A stretch of 53,874 nt of DNA from Colwellia sp. (GCA_026196955.1 JAPHTO010000106.1:1-53874), one strand, 5' to 3'. Positions 25,577 to 35,553 are shown, counted from the first letter of the stretch. Made by a program: numbers and translations. The notes: a model not told the origin generated them from the letters alone.

Positions 25577-26539
25577 CTATAAAAGCTCAGCTAATTGCTT
25601 TTCAAGTTTAACTTGATCGATAGCAAAATTGCGAATACCTTCGCTTAGCTTTTCTGTCGCCATAGCGTCATCATTCATTTGCCAGCGGAATTGCCCTTCG
25701 GTAAGTGGCGCTTCATTACTTGCTTGCACAGTGCTAGGCGTGAGTTTTTGCTCAACAGTGTCATGGCTTTGCGCTAACTCATCCATTAATTGCGGACTGA
25801 TAGTTAATCTATCGCAACCTGCCAAGGCTAAAATTTCACCTTTATTTCTAAAGCTTGCACCCATCACAACAGTGTTGTAACCCTGTGCTTTGTAGTAGTT
25901 ATAAATACTAGTGACAGAAACAACGCCAGGATCTTCATCACTTGGATAATCTGTGCGGCCAGTGTCTTTTTTGAACCAATCTAGAATTCTCCCTACGAAT
26001 GGAGAAATTAGATATGCGCCAGCTTCAGCACAAGCTCTTGCTTGGGCAAAACTAAAGAGTAATGTTAGGTTACAGTTAACACCTGATTTTTCAAGCTGTT
26101 CAGCAGCTTTAATGCCTTCCCATGTTGAGGCAAGCTTGATCAAAATACGATCATTGCTGATGCCAGCTTCATTGTACATAGCCATTAATTTATGTGCTTT
26201 GGCAATTGAAGCTTGGGTGTCAAATGATAAGCGAGCATCAACTTCTGTTGAAATACGACCAGGGACAATTTTTAAAATTTCTAAGCCAATGAGAACAGAT
26301 AACTTGTCTGCGGCATCAATCACTTGTTGCTCAGCATCATTTGATTGTGCTTTAGCCCAAGTAACAGCATCGCTAAGTAATTGCTGATAACCGGGTAAGG
26401 CAGCGGCCTTTAATAATAGTGATGGATTAGTTGTTGCATCTTGCGGGTGAAATTTAGCAATTGCTTCAATGTCGCCGGTATCGGCTACAACAGTGGTCAT
26501 TTGCTTTAATTGTTCAAGTTGAGAAGGAGAGTTTGTCAT
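25577..26539 (-). CDS. tal: Transaldolase (type B)
   Basis: A 320-residue transaldolase of the TalA/TalB type. It moves a dihydroxyacetone unit between sugar phosphates in the non-oxidative pentose phosphate pathway. Seen: [22 protein letters not shown] at the start, the Schiff-base Lys in [17 protein letters not shown] (about residue 130), [18 protein letters not shown] and [19 protein letters not shown]. Length matches E. coli TalB (317). Stand-alone gene, with neither transketolase nor pgi next to it. Confidence 0.97.
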   Translation of the reverse strand: MTNSPSQLEQLKQMTTVVADTGDIEAIAKFHPQDATTNPSLLLKAAALPGYQQLLSDAVTWAKAQSNDAEQQVIDAADKLSVLIGLEILKIVPGRISTEVDARLSFDTQASIAKAHKLMAMYNEAGISNDRILIKLASTWEGIKAAEQLEKSGVNCNLTLLFSFAQARACAEAGAYLISPFVGRILDWFKKDTGRTDYPSDEDPGVVSVTSIYNYYKAQGYNTVVMGASFRNKGEILALAGCDRLTISPQLMDELAQSHDTVEQKLTPSTVQASNEAPLTEGQFRWQMNDDAMATEKLSEGIRNFAIDQVKLEKQLAELL

Positions 26540-26784
26540 GACAGTACCTAAGCGTTTTTGCTAAAAATAAAAATTGTGTATTTAGTTGGTGAAATATTAC
26601 TACATAAAACAAGAAAAGTACCCATTAAAACTGTATTTGTCACGAAGTTTTCGTAGTTTTCCTTAATTATTTTAGTAACAATAACTCAGCTATTACAGTT
26701 TAAAGAGATAATGCGTTATGTTCGCATTTATCCTATGATATAGTCACGTTATAAAGATGTAATCAATAGAATAAGAATTTACTT

Positions 26785-27561
26785 ATGTTACTTGTTGTTT
26801 CCCCTGCTAAAAAACTCGATTTTGATACTCCATTAGTTACGCAAGAATATAGCCAAGCAAGCTTATTGGAGCACAGTGAAATATTAATAGAACGTTGTGT
26901 ACAGTTGTCACCCGCTGAAATAGCCTCTTTGATGAAGTTAAGTGATAAATTGGCTGGTTTGAATGCTGCGCGCTTTGGTCAGTGGTCATTGCCTTTCACC
27001 CCTGAAAATGCTCGCCAGGCTATTCTTGCTTTTAATGGCGATGTTTATAGTGGTTTAGATGCTTATTCTTTTTCTGATGCCGATTTTAGTTTTGCTCAAA
27101 AGCACTTTCGTATTTTATCTGGTTTATATGGCTTATTAAAACCACTTGATTTAATGCAAGCCTATCGCTTAGAAATGGGCACTAAACTTGATAATGCTCG
27201 CGGCGATAATTTATATCAATTTTGGGGCGATATTATTACCCAAGAGCTAAATTTAGCACTTGCTGAGCAAGGAGATCAGATTTTAATAAATCTTGCTTCT
27301 AATGAGTATTTTAAAGCCGTTAAGAAGAAAACACTTGATGCAGAGATTATTACCCCTCAGTTTAAAGATTGGAAAAATGGTCAGTATAAAATGATCAGCT
27401 TTTTTGCTAAAAAAGCGCGAGGTTTGATGGCGAGATATATCATTCAGAATCAGCTAACGCATGTTGAGCAATTGAAAGCTTTCAATTTGGCCGGTTATGA
27501 ATATAGTGGTGACTTAACTCAAGGTAACGATTGGGTTTTTACTCGAAAGCTAGAAAGTTAG
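26785..27561 (+). CDS. yaaA: Peroxide stress protein YaaA (DUF328)
   Basis: A 258-residue protein with the full YaaA signature: [16 protein letters not shown] at the N-terminus, [32 protein letters not shown] text around residues 110-125 and the C-terminal half with [12 protein letters not shown] and [14 protein letters not shown]. In E. coli YaaA lowers free iron and protects from H2O2 damage, and binds DNA. Neighbour of tal in several gammaproteobacteria. Single gene here, 34 bp from the TIGR03546 gene. Confidence 0.96.
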   Translation: MLLVVSPAKKLDFDTPLVTQEYSQASLLEHSEILIERCVQLSPAEIASLMKLSDKLAGLNAARFGQWSLPFTPENARQAILAFNGDVYSGLDAYSFSDADFSFAQKHFRILSGLYGLLKPLDLMQAYRLEMGTKLDNARGDNLYQFWGDIITQELNLALAEQGDQILINLASNEYFKAVKKKTLDAEIITPQFKDWKNGQYKMISFFAKKARGLMARYIIQNQLTHVEQLKAFNLAGYEYSGDLTQGNDWVFTRKLES

Positions 27562-27595
27562 CATAGCAAAATATTTACATTAAAAGGGAACTAAA

Positions 27596-28129
27596 ATGTT
27601 AACGCTTTTAGCAAAATTATTGACGGCATTGAATTCAGAAAGTTCAATCAGGCAAATCTCATTGGCAATCGCTTTGGGCTTGATTGTTGGCTTATCGCCA
27701 TTGTTTAGCTTGCATAATATCATTATCTTATTTTTTGTGATGCTGATCAGAGTACACTTAGGTAGCTTTATTTTGGCTGTTGGCTTCTTTTCAGGCTTGA
27801 GTTACTTACTCTCTCCATTGATTGTTGCTGTAGGTGAATCCTTACTTACTGCAAACAGTTTGTCAGGCATTTTTACGGCACTTTATCAAACAAGCTTTTT
27901 TAAACTTGCCCATTGGCATCATACTTATACATTAGGAGCACTTGTTTTAGGTGCACTCCTTGCTGTGCCTTTGTATTTCTTTTCAAAGTTTATTATTGAA
28001 AAGTATCGCGTTCATATTATGGCTTTTTTTGAACGCTTTAGATTGGTTAAAGCATTAAAAGCATCGAAATTTTATCGCTTGTATTTAGAGTTTTCAGGGC
28101 AGGGTAGCTCACTAGGAGGTGCGCTATGA
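27596..28129 (+). CDS. TIGR03546 family membrane protein
   Basis: A 177-residue membrane protein with about four hydrophobic segments. The N-terminal pattern (TALNSESSIRQISLAIALG, then LSPLFSLHN) matches the TIGR03546 family, a DUF2062-like group always found beside TIGR03545. Its gene overlaps the next by 4 bp (ATGA), which confirms the pair. Likely inner-membrane; function unknown. Confidence 0.9.
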   Translation: MLTLLAKLLTALNSESSIRQISLAIALGLIVGLSPLFSLHNIIILFFVMLIRVHLGSFILAVGFFSGLSYLLSPLIVAVGESLLTANSLSGIFTALYQTSFFKLAHWHHTYTLGALVLGALLAVPLYFFSKFIIEKYRVHIMAFFERFRLVKALKASKFYRLYLEFSGQGSSLGGAL

Positions 28130-29958
28130 ACTCAGCAGTAGCGAACAATAAAGGGATTAAAAAGTTTATCCGTTTTCAGGGATTATTAGGGTTTCTGGCG
28201 ATCATGTCTCTTATTATTGCCTTGTTGTATATATTTGCAGAGTCTTTAGTTAAAAGTGCCATTGAGCAGGGCGGAGGTATGTTATTAGGCGCAGAGGTCA
28301 ATGTCGCGTCAGTTGAGTTAGAATATTCCCCCTTAATTTTGACGGTTAATGGGCTAGAGGCCACGGATGCTGAGCAGCCTAGCCATAATATGTTGAGCTT
28401 TAAGCAGGCAAGTGCAGGCATTGATGTTTGGCACTACCTTCTAGGCAAAACTATTATTGAGCAGCTTGATATCGATTCGCTTGAGTTTATGACTAAACGA
28501 GAAAAAGCAGGGGATGTTTATCGTCAGAAAACGCTTGATGATGAATTAAATGCTCAAACAGAGCAATCTTTACTGCCGTCGGTGAACTTACAGTTACCCG
28601 ATGTTAATGCTTTACTTCATAACGACAACTTACAAACCGTTAGAGCGGCGCAAAATTTACAAAGCGGTTATAAGGAAGAAAATGCCAAGCTAGCAGCGTT
28701 GAAAGAAAAATTGCCTAGCAAGGCTAAGTTAAAAGCTTATCAAGTCAAAGTAAAAAGTATTGGCGAAATGAAAGTGAAAAACCTGGCTGATTTTAATAAA
28801 GTCAAAGCTGAATTTGATGCATTAAAAGTAGCTTTTGAAGCAGACCAAGCAAGGGTTAAACAAGCTCAAGAGCAACTATTGGCATCGAAAGAGCGCCTGT
28901 CTAACCAGCTAACAACGTTGAAAAATGCCCCTGAAAAAGACTGGCAAACTATTGAGAAAGAATATCAACTTGATAATGTCGATACAGAAGATTTTGCCCA
29001 TATACTTTTTGGAGAAAAAGCACGTGGTTATTATCAAAAAGCAGAGACACTCTATCAACGTATAGCGCCTATGCTATCGAAATCAGCGGCTGAGCAGAAT
29101 GGCCAAGTAGATCGCAGCGCCGCAACAGGGCATTTTATTCACTTTGATGAAGCAAACCCCTTGCCTGAGTTTTTAATTAAAAAAGCCACGCTTTCTATGG
29201 TGCTTAGTCAAGGTGATTTTATTGTTGATGCGAAGGAGTTGACCCATCAACATTGGCTTAGGGGCAAACCAAGTGAGTTGAAGTTTACCTCAACAAATTT
29301 ATTGGCAACGGGACAGATGACGATTAATAGCCAGTTTTCAGTAGAGAAGTCGGGTGATTTAGTGGGGAATGGCCAATGGTTAGTCAAACAATTAGTACTA
29401 GAAAGTATTGATTTAAACGAAACTGAGTCGTTATCACTCACTTTAAATAAGGGAGAATTAGCAGGTAAGGGAGACTTTACCTTTAACCAGCAAAAACAAC
29501 GTAGTCATATTGGCAGTAATAATCACTTCATCTTAGAAAGTGCCAAGTACCAAGGTCAAGCAAGCTCGACTTTTGCTAATATGCTGCTTGATACTTTTAA
29601 AGCATTAGAGAGCTTAACGTTAGATGTGAGTCTAGACGGTGAGATAGCTGATCCTAAATTATCACTGTCATCCTCTTTAGATAGTGTGTTAAAAGGTGCG
29701 TTTGAAAAGCAAATTGCCAATAAGCTTAATGATTTTAAAGGCAAGGTTAATACTGGGCTAAACGACAAACTAACGCAAAGTTTGCAGATGAACTCTAAAG
29801 ACAAAGTTGAGCTGATAAATTTTGAAACCTTACTTACGGATACTGATAATGCTTTAGAAACCTTGAAAAATTCTGATGTTGTAAAAGAGCAGCAGAAAAA
29901 ATTACAAGATAAAGCGACAGATAAGTTGAAGGATAAATTAGGTGATTTATTTGGTTGA
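28126..29958 (+). CDS. TIGR03545 family protein
   Basis: A 610-residue protein, partner of the TIGR03546 gene upstream. One N-terminal membrane anchor (residues about 18-38) leads into an AsmA-like beta-rich stretch (AEVNVASVELEYSPLILTVNGLEATD in part), then a long coiled-coil (about 170-275) and a second beta-rich part (340-520). The C-terminal 80 residues are Lys/Asp-rich with KLQDKATDKLKDKLGDLFG. The shape, an inner-membrane anchor with a large periplasmic part, recalls AsmA-type envelope lipid-transport proteins. The family has no demonstrated function. Confidence 0.9.
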   Translation: MNSAVANNKGIKKFIRFQGLLGFLAIMSLIIALLYIFAESLVKSAIEQGGGMLLGAEVNVASVELEYSPLILTVNGLEATDAEQPSHNMLSFKQASAGIDVWHYLLGKTIIEQLDIDSLEFMTKREKAGDVYRQKTLDDELNAQTEQSLLPSVNLQLPDVNALLHNDNLQTVRAAQNLQSGYKEENAKLAALKEKLPSKAKLKAYQVKVKSIGEMKVKNLADFNKVKAEFDALKVAFEADQARVKQAQEQLLASKERLSNQLTTLKNAPEKDWQTIEKEYQLDNVDTEDFAHILFGEKARGYYQKAETLYQRIAPMLSKSAAEQNGQVDRSAATGHFIHFDEANPLPEFLIKKATLSMVLSQGDFIVDAKELTHQHWLRGKPSELKFTSTNLLATGQMTINSQFSVEKSGDLVGNGQWLVKQLVLESIDLNETESLSLTLNKGELAGKGDFTFNQQKQRSHIGSNNHFILESAKYQGQASSTFANMLLDTFKALESLTLDVSLDGEIADPKLSLSSSLDSVLKGAFEKQIANKLNDFKGKVNTGLNDKLTQSLQMNSKDKVELINFETLLTDTDNALETLKNSDVVKEQQKKLQDKATDKLKDKLGDLFG

Positions 29959-30021
29959 TGTCATCTTAGATCAATTTCAAAAATTACATACTTCAATTAA
30001 CGAAAAAATATAGGGATTTAA

Positions 30022-30792
30022 ATGGGGTTATTCAAAGTTACAGGTCTTCTTGCTGTTGGTATGCTTATTGGGTATTCACTTACATTACTATCTAATGAGG
30101 GGCAAGGTCTTTCAGATAAAAGAACTCAGTATATTGAAAGAAAACTAACTAATGAACAACATAGTGATTTAGCTTTAGTAAAAGCGCAGGAACTGACAGT
30201 AGCAAATCAAATGCCTTGTCCCCATCAAAACAGTCAGTTGTCAAAAGATGAAACTAATAGCGTGAGTGAAATTACATCGATTATAAAAATAAATTCTAGC
30301 CTCAAACAGAAATACAAAATACTTGAGCAAGAACTACGGCAATCGGAGCAAAAGATTAAGTCTTTGAATAGGCAAATCGGAGAATTAGATGAAAGTGATG
30401 TTACCGACAAAGAATTGTTAGCATTAGTGCCAAAAGACTATGAGAATTTAGTTGTTAATTTTAGGGGACAAACGCGCGATGAAATATTTGATTTTCATCA
30501 TCAGCCAGAAGATCTAGATAAGGGCTTCGATCTTAGTCATAACATATCTTCTTTTATAGTGAGTCATGCTTATAGTTTTGGTGTTGAGTTAAATTCAGTA
30601 GTTTGTAAAAAATCATTTTGTGAACTCCTTATTAATGAAAAGGAACGCCCTAGTTGGGATCGTATTTATCACGATATGACAAGACAAGAATGGTGGGGTT
30701 TTAACTCAACAAATTCCTCATCTACTACTGATGAAGATGGTAATATTTTCATTTATTATTTTATGTCCATCCAGCCTACAAAAGAAGAATAG
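30022..30792 (+). CDS. Hypothetical membrane-anchored coiled-coil protein
   Basis: A 256-residue protein I do not recognise. It has an N-terminal hydrophobic anchor (FKVTGLLAVGMLIGYSLTLL), a coiled coil at about 90-125 (KYKILEQELRQSEQKIKSLNRQ) and a C-terminal globular part with a Cys pair CKKSFC near 205 that could form a disulphide in the periplasm. A stop-free gap of 63 bp separates it from the TIGR03545 gene, and the terminator at 30860 follows. It could be part of the same transcript. Confidence 0.7.
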   Translation: MGLFKVTGLLAVGMLIGYSLTLLSNEGQGLSDKRTQYIERKLTNEQHSDLALVKAQELTVANQMPCPHQNSQLSKDETNSVSEITSIIKINSSLKQKYKILEQELRQSEQKIKSLNRQIGELDESDVTDKELLALVPKDYENLVVNFRGQTRDEIFDFHHQPEDLDKGFDLSHNISSFIVSHAYSFGVELNSVVCKKSFCELLINEKERPSWDRIYHDMTRQEWWGFNSTNSSSTTDEDGNIFIYYFMSIQPTKEE

Positions 30793-30859
30793 TACCTCAG
30801 AAAAATCTTGCCGAATAGTTGTAGATTGAACTTATAGAAATGCCAATAAAATTACGTAT

Positions 30860-30882
30860 AAAGCCAGCTTTGCTGGCTTTTT
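30860..30882 (+). terminator. Intrinsic terminator
   Basis: Stem AAAGCCAGC / GCTGGCTTT with loop TTT and T5, 68 bp after the stop of the coiled-coil protein gene. Confidence 0.88.
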
Positions 30883-30947
30883 CGACTAGTCAGACTAAAT
30901 AAAACCTTATTACCCAAAAGTATCAATTCAGGCTTGAGCTAATATAG

Positions 30948-32201
30948 TTAAGATTTCGCTTTAGTCTTTTTCGCTTTTTTCTTTGCTTGTTTTTTGGCTT
31001 TGGCTTTTTTTTGTGCCGTGGTTAATTTCACTTTTGCTTTTTTGCTAGCAACACGCGCTTCTTTATTATGTGGGCGAAGCTCATCAATCACTCGACGCTG
31101 CAGACGTTCGTTTTGATAACGTTCAATTTTACCAATAACAGACATATCATGGGCTTCAACTAACGATATTGCGGTACCTTTAGAGCCAGCACGACCTGTG
31201 CGGCCAATGCGATGAATATAAATATCAACTTTGCGTGGCATATCAAAATTTACTACATGGGTAATTTCGTCAATATCTAAACCACGAGCAGCAACATCAG
31301 TAGCAACAAGCACTTTTATTTCGCCACTTTTAAAACGCTCAATTGCTTTATTACGCTTGTCTTGGGGCATTTTTCCTTCTAGCCAAACACAAGGTAGCTC
31401 TTCTGCATATAATTTGCCTGACAAGTACTGCACTGTTTCACGCTTATTGGCGAAAACTACTGTTCGTTCAACGTCTTCTTGTTTGAGAATATTGACCAGT
31501 AAATTCAGCTTATGTTGTGCATTATCTGCTAAGTGCAACCATTGGTGAATTTTCGCTTTTTCTTTACGGGAAGGGTTTGATTCTAAAAACTCTGGCTCGT
31601 TGAGCACGTCTTTGGCAAAACGAAGTACACCTGCACCTTCTAATGTTGCTGAAAAAAGCATGGTTTGTTTACGCCAACGCGCTTCACCAACAATGCGGTT
31701 GATTGTTTCTCGAAAACCCATATCTAGCATGCGATCTGCTTCATCAAGTACTAAAATTTCGATTTCGCGGGCATCAAATTGTTCGTTTTCTATGTACTCT
31801 AATAAGCGCCCTGGTGTGGCGACAAGAATATCGGTTGTACTGTTTAGGATATCATTATGACTACCGTAGTTAACGCCTCCGGTGATCACACCTGTTTTCA
31901 TATTGGTTAGTTTAGTGATTTTCTCACTGTCTTCGCCAATTTGAATCGCCAGCTCCCGGGTTGGCGTTAAGATTAATACTCTAGGAAAGCCCGGCTGAGT
32001 ACGAGGGTAATCTAATAAATGTTGTGCAATAGGCAATAAAAAAGCGGCGGTTTTACCTGTGCCTGTTGGCGCTGAGGCCAGAATATCCTTACCTGTCATA
32101 GCTTGTGGAATAACCAAGTCTTGAATAGATGTTGGTTTTTTGAAGCCAAGCTCTTTCACAGCGGCTAATAATTCAGAGTCGAGATCAAATTGCTCAAACA
32201 T
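30948..32201 (-). CDS. srmB: ATP-dependent RNA helicase SrmB
   Basis: A 417-residue DEAD-box helicase. Motifs in order: Q motif KPTSIQ, Walker A APTGTGKT, PTRELA, TPGR, DEAD in VLDEADRMLDMGF, SAT, then VFANKRE, VATDVAARGLDI and HRIGRTGRAG. Text such as GEARWRKQTMLFSATLEG and RVIDELRP places it with SrmB, which acts early in assembly of the large ribosomal subunit. The last 35 residues are almost entirely Lys/Ala, a typical basic RNA-binding tail. Convergent with the preceding transcript. Confidence 0.94.
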   Translation of the reverse strand: MFEQFDLDSELLAAVKELGFKKPTSIQDLVIPQAMTGKDILASAPTGTGKTAAFLLPIAQHLLDYPRTQPGFPRVLILTPTRELAIQIGEDSEKITKLTNMKTGVITGGVNYGSHNDILNSTTDILVATPGRLLEYIENEQFDAREIEILVLDEADRMLDMGFRETINRIVGEARWRKQTMLFSATLEGAGVLRFAKDVLNEPEFLESNPSRKEKAKIHQWLHLADNAQHKLNLLVNILKQEDVERTVVFANKRETVQYLSGKLYAEELPCVWLEGKMPQDKRNKAIERFKSGEIKVLVATDVAARGLDIDEITHVVNFDMPRKVDIYIHRIGRTGRAGSKGTAISLVEAHDMSVIGKIERYQNERLQRRVIDELRPHNKEARVASKKAKVKLTTAQKKAKAKKQAKKKAKKTKAKS

Positions 32202-32289
32202 AGAGGGAGTTCACTAAAGGTTGGGGAATATCAATATTGTGGCAATTATAGTGTTTTTTCTCACTAACTTGTAGCTTTTATCTTGAAAC

Positions 32290-32805
32290 TTACATTTGTG
32301 TGTATTCAGTTAAAATTTGCTCGCACCACTGCTCAATGCGTTGTTCACTTAATTCATATTGATTGTCTTCATCAAGCGATAAGCCAACAAAGTGGCTGTT
32401 ATCTTCAGTAAGGGCTTTTGAAGTGGCAAATTCATAGCCTTGATTGGGCCAATAGCCAATGATTTGTGCACCTTGTGCTGTAACTTGATCATGTAACATG
32501 CCCAGTGCATCTTGAAACCAGTCTGTGTAGCCTATTTGGTCGCCCATGCCAAATAAAGCAATAATCTTATTATTAAGATCTAGGGTAGAAATATCTTGCC
32601 AGCATGACTCCCAGTCTTCTTGCAATTCGCCATAATCCCATGTGGAAATTCCCAAAATAATGACATCATAATCAAGGCACTGGGCTAATGGCACATCTTT
32701 AATATTATGCAAGTCAACAAGCTCTTCACCAATGGTTGCTTGAATTTTCTCCGCGGCTATTTCTGTATAGCAGGTAGTTGAGCCGTAAAATAAGCCGATT
32801 TTCAT
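32290..32805 (-). CDS. fldB: Flavodoxin, FldB type
   Basis: A 171-residue flavodoxin starting MKIGLFYGSTTCYTEIAAEKI, whose loop GSTTCYTE binds the FMN phosphate; the second FMN loop is STWDYGELQEDW. It is a one-electron carrier. FldB rather than FldA is chosen from its position, divergent from the dsbC-recJ-prfB-lysS block as in E. coli, and its sequence. The frame extends 20 codons upstream, but the ATG at 32805 starts the fold exactly. Confidence 0.9.
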   Translation of the reverse strand: MKIGLFYGSTTCYTEIAAEKIQATIGEELVDLHNIKDVPLAQCLDYDVIILGISTWDYGELQEDWESCWQDISTLDLNNKIIALFGMGDQIGYTDWFQDALGMLHDQVTAQGAQIIGYWPNQGYEFATSKALTEDNSHFVGLSLDEDNQYELSEQRIEQWCEQILTEYTQM

Positions 32806-32981
32806 ATAAGATTGCCTAATTATAATGATTGGATACACATTTGATGGCGATTTTAACAAAAGCATTTAGTACAATTCAATTTATTGTTGCAAAGTTAGGG
32901 TAACGACTGTAATTTCATTGACAACAAAGCGGTCTGTATTTTTACGTGACTATTGACTGAAGAAGATTAGGAAAATTAAGT

Positions 32982-33785
32982 ATGTTTAAGAAGGTTTTAA
33001 TTATTGGCGGATTAGCCGTTGCCGCTGTAGGTGTGTTTTTTTCAGTGAACGAGTCAGCTATAGCAAATAACGCGGCGGTACCAGCGAGTATCGCGAAACC
33101 AGCAGAATCGGATCCTACCCAATTGAATGCTGAGTTTTTAAAAGCAAAAATTAAAGGTAAGCTAGGTTTAGAAGTTGAAAAAGTTGAAGCGACACCAGTA
33201 CCAGGTATTGCGTTATTGATTACCAACCAAGGCTTGTTCTACGCCAGCTATAATGGCGATTACTTTATTCAAGGCAAAGTTTACAGTTTGGTGACAGAAG
33301 TGACCGATCTCGCTGAGGAAAGTTTAGCTAATATGCGCCTTGAAGGCATGGATAAATTTAAAGACGATATGATTGTTTTTAAAGCGAAGGATGAAAAGTA
33401 TGTGGTGACTGTCTTCACCGATATCACCTGTGGTTATTGTCGCAAAATGCACAAGCAGATGGCTGATTATAATGATCGCGGTATTACTTTCCGTTATTTA
33501 GCTTATCCGCGTGCTGGTATTAAAGACAGAACCGGTAATTTCAGTCAAGGTTTTAAAGACTTGCGTTCAGTGTGGTGTGCTGACGACCCAGAAGCGGCCA
33601 TGACCTCAGCTAAAAATAGCCAAAATGTTGCGTACCGTATCTGTGATAAGCCAATCGAAGGTCAGTTTAATTTTGGTCGTCAAATTGGGGTTAATGGCAC
33701 TCCGGCAATGGTGTTATCAAATGGTATGATGGTGCCTGGTTACCAGCCTCCAGCACAGTTAGAGCAGTTATTAAAAAGCTTATAA
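32982..33785 (+). CDS. dsbC: Thiol:disulfide interchange protein DsbC
   Basis: A 267-residue periplasmic disulphide isomerase. N-terminal signal/anchor segment (KKVLIIGGLAVAAVGVFFSV), dimerisation domain (about 45-115), thioredoxin fold with active site CGYC (C150, C153) in FTDITCGYCRKMH, and the cis-Pro loop NGTPAMV. A further Cys pair (WCADDP and RICDKP) corresponds to the structural disulphide of DsbC. It corrects wrong disulphides in secreted proteins. recJ follows after 13 bp, as in E. coli. xerD, which normally stands between fldB and dsbC, is missing here. Confidence 0.94.
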   Translation: MFKKVLIIGGLAVAAVGVFFSVNESAIANNAAVPASIAKPAESDPTQLNAEFLKAKIKGKLGLEVEKVEATPVPGIALLITNQGLFYASYNGDYFIQGKVYSLVTEVTDLAEESLANMRLEGMDKFKDDMIVFKAKDEKYVVTVFTDITCGYCRKMHKQMADYNDRGITFRYLAYPRAGIKDRTGNFSQGFKDLRSVWCADDPEAAMTSAKNSQNVAYRICDKPIEGQFNFGRQIGVNGTPAMVLSNGMMVPGYQPPAQLEQLLKSL

Positions 33786-33798
33786 TTAACCCTCATTT

Positions 33799-35553
33799 AT
33801 GACCATAACAATATCTCGTCGAGAGCAGGTAAGTGATAGTCACTTACCTGCTAACTTACCTGACATCATAAGACAAATCTACGCAAGTCGCGGTGTCAAT
33901 TGTGAGCAAGAGCTTGATCACCAAGTTAGCAATTTACTGGGACTCAATGCTGATAGCGCTCAGCTAAAAGGGTTAATACCTGCGTGTGACGTTTTATTCC
34001 CTGCAATAGAGAAGAATTTAGCCATTGTTATTATTGGTGATTTTGATGCTGATGGCGCCACCAGTACCGCATTGATGATGTCAGCATTAACTATGTTTGG
34101 CAGTCAAAATCACAGCTTTTTAGTGCCTAATCGTTTTGAATATGGTTATGGCTTAACCCCCGAAATAGTCGATATTGCCGCCAAACAAGGCGCGCAAGTA
34201 TTAGTGACTGTTGATAATGGCATCAGTTGTATCGCGGGTGTTGATCGGGCCAAAGCACTTGGTTTACAGGTGGTGGTGACAGACCATCACTTACCGGGAA
34301 AAACCACCCCCAATGCCGATGCTATTGTGAACCCTAATCAAATAGGTTGTCAGTTTGCTAGCAAGGCGTTAGCAGGCGTTGGTGTTGCTTTTTATCTTAT
34401 GTTAGCGCTGAGAAAGTATTGCCGTGAGCAAGATTACTTTAGCAAGCGAGGAATACCTGAGCCTAATATTGCGCAATTATTAGACTTAGTCGCTTTAGGC
34501 ACGGTTGCAGATGTTGTTCCCCTTGATGCTAATAATCGTATTTTGGTGGCGCAAGGCTTGAAACGTATTCGCGCAGGGCAAACTCGTCCTGGTATTCAAG
34601 CCTTAATTGATATTGCCAAGCGCGATCAAAGCCAGTTGGTGGCCAGTGATTTTGGTTTTGCTTTAGGGCCGCGTATTAATGCCGCAGGTCGTTTAGATGA
34701 TATGGCTTATGGTATTAACTGTTTACTTGCTCCTGATTTAGCAAACGCTAGAGTAATGGCACGTGATTTAGATGATCTCAATAAAGCGCGCCGAGAAATA
34801 GAGCAGGGAATGCAAGTTGAAGCTGAAGCTATATTTAAATCATTAAATTTTGCCCAAGAAACACTGCCAAGTGCTATTGCTTTGTACCAAGAAGATTGGC
34901 ATCAAGGCGTCATTGGTATTGTAGCAGGACGGCTAAAAGAGAAATTTCATCGTCCTTGTATTGTTTTTGCTAATGGCAGTGACGAGGCAGAAAAAAATGC
35001 TGAGATAAAAGGCTCAGCGCGCTCTATTGCGGGTTTACATATTCGTGATCTACTTGAGCATATTTCCAGTCAACACCCTGATTTAATCTTAAAGTTTGGT
35101 GGTCATGCCATGGCGGCGGGCTTGTCGATTAAATCGCAAGACTTTAAAACATTTCAGCAAATATTTAATGACACCGCTGAGCAGTGGCTGACTGAAGAGC
35201 ATTTGCAATCGGTTTTGTTAAGCGATGGTGAGTTGCCTCTTCAATACATGACTTTAGCGTTTGCCGAGCAGTTAAGAAACGCTGGTCCATGGGGGCAAAA
35301 CTTTCCCGAGCCTTTATTTGATGATGAGTTTACCCTTGTTCAACAGCGACTTGTGGGTGAAAAGCATTTAAAGCTCGTGGTGCAAAAAGCAGGGCAAGTT
35401 TTTGATGCTATCGCTTTTAATATTGATGTCAAAGCATGGCCAAACTCAAGCGCTGAAAAAGTACAATTAGCTTATCAGCTCGATATTAATGAGTTTCGCG
35501 GTAAACGCAGTGTACAACTCATGGTAAAACACATTGCTTTAGCCAGTTGCTAA
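33799..35553 (+). CDS. recJ: Single-stranded-DNA-specific 5'-3' exonuclease RecJ
   Basis: A 584-residue RecJ with the DHH family motifs: IIGDFDADGATSTALM, VTVDNGISC, VTDHHLPG, the DHHA1 part with GGHAMAAGLSIK near 430 and a C-terminal OB-like domain. Mn/Mg-dependent exonuclease acting in RecF-pathway recombination and mismatch repair. Length is close to E. coli RecJ (577). It is 13 bp after dsbC and probably coupled. Codons 9-18 contain a perfect 13-bp inverted repeat, annotated separately. Confidence 0.96.
   Translation: MTITISRREQVSDSHLPANLPDIIRQIYASRGVNCEQELDHQVSNLLGLNADSAQLKGLIPACDVLFPAIEKNLAIVIIGDFDADGATSTALMMSALTMFGSQNHSFLVPNRFEYGYGLTPEIVDIAAKQGAQVLVTVDNGISCIAGVDRAKALGLQVVVTDHHLPGKTTPNADAIVNPNQIGCQFASKALAGVGVAFYLMLALRKYCREQDYFSKRGIPEPNIAQLLDLVALGTVADVVPLDANNRILVAQGLKRIRAGQTRPGIQALIDIAKRDQSQLVASDFGFALGPRINAAGRLDDMAYGINCLLAPDLANARVMARDLDDLNKARREIEQGMQVEAEAIFKSLNFAQETLPSAIALYQEDWHQGVIGIVAGRLKEKFHRPCIVFANGSDEAEKNAEIKGSARSIAGLHIRDLLEHISSQHPDLILKFGGHAMAAGLSIKSQDFKTFQQIFNDTAEQWLTEEHLQSVLLSDGELPLQYMTLAFAEQLRNAGPWGQNFPEPLFDDEFTLVQQRLVGEKHLKLVVQKAGQVFDAIAFNIDVKAWPNSSAEKVQLAYQLDINEFRGKRSVQLMVKHIALASC
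33824..33852 (+). repeat. Perfect 13-bp inverted repeat in the 5' end of recJ
   Basis: Arms AGCAGGTAAGTGA (33824-33836) and TCACTTACCTGCT (33840-33852) with a 3-nt centre. As RNA this is a strong hairpin beginning 25 nt after the start codon. A further TAACTTACCTG follows at 33853, partly repeating the right arm. Confidence 0.9.

Noticed and set aside
25953..26387. A 144-codon plus-strand open frame opposite transaldolase
   Set aside because: Antisense shadow of tal.
26636..26665. A sequence CACGAAGTTTTCGTAGTTTT upstream of tal that recalls the ACGTAG-type operator
   Set aside because: It shares only short pieces with the 32-bp element and lacks the conserved CATTCGCCGATTT block; the small inverted repeat ACGAA/TTCGT is likely chance.
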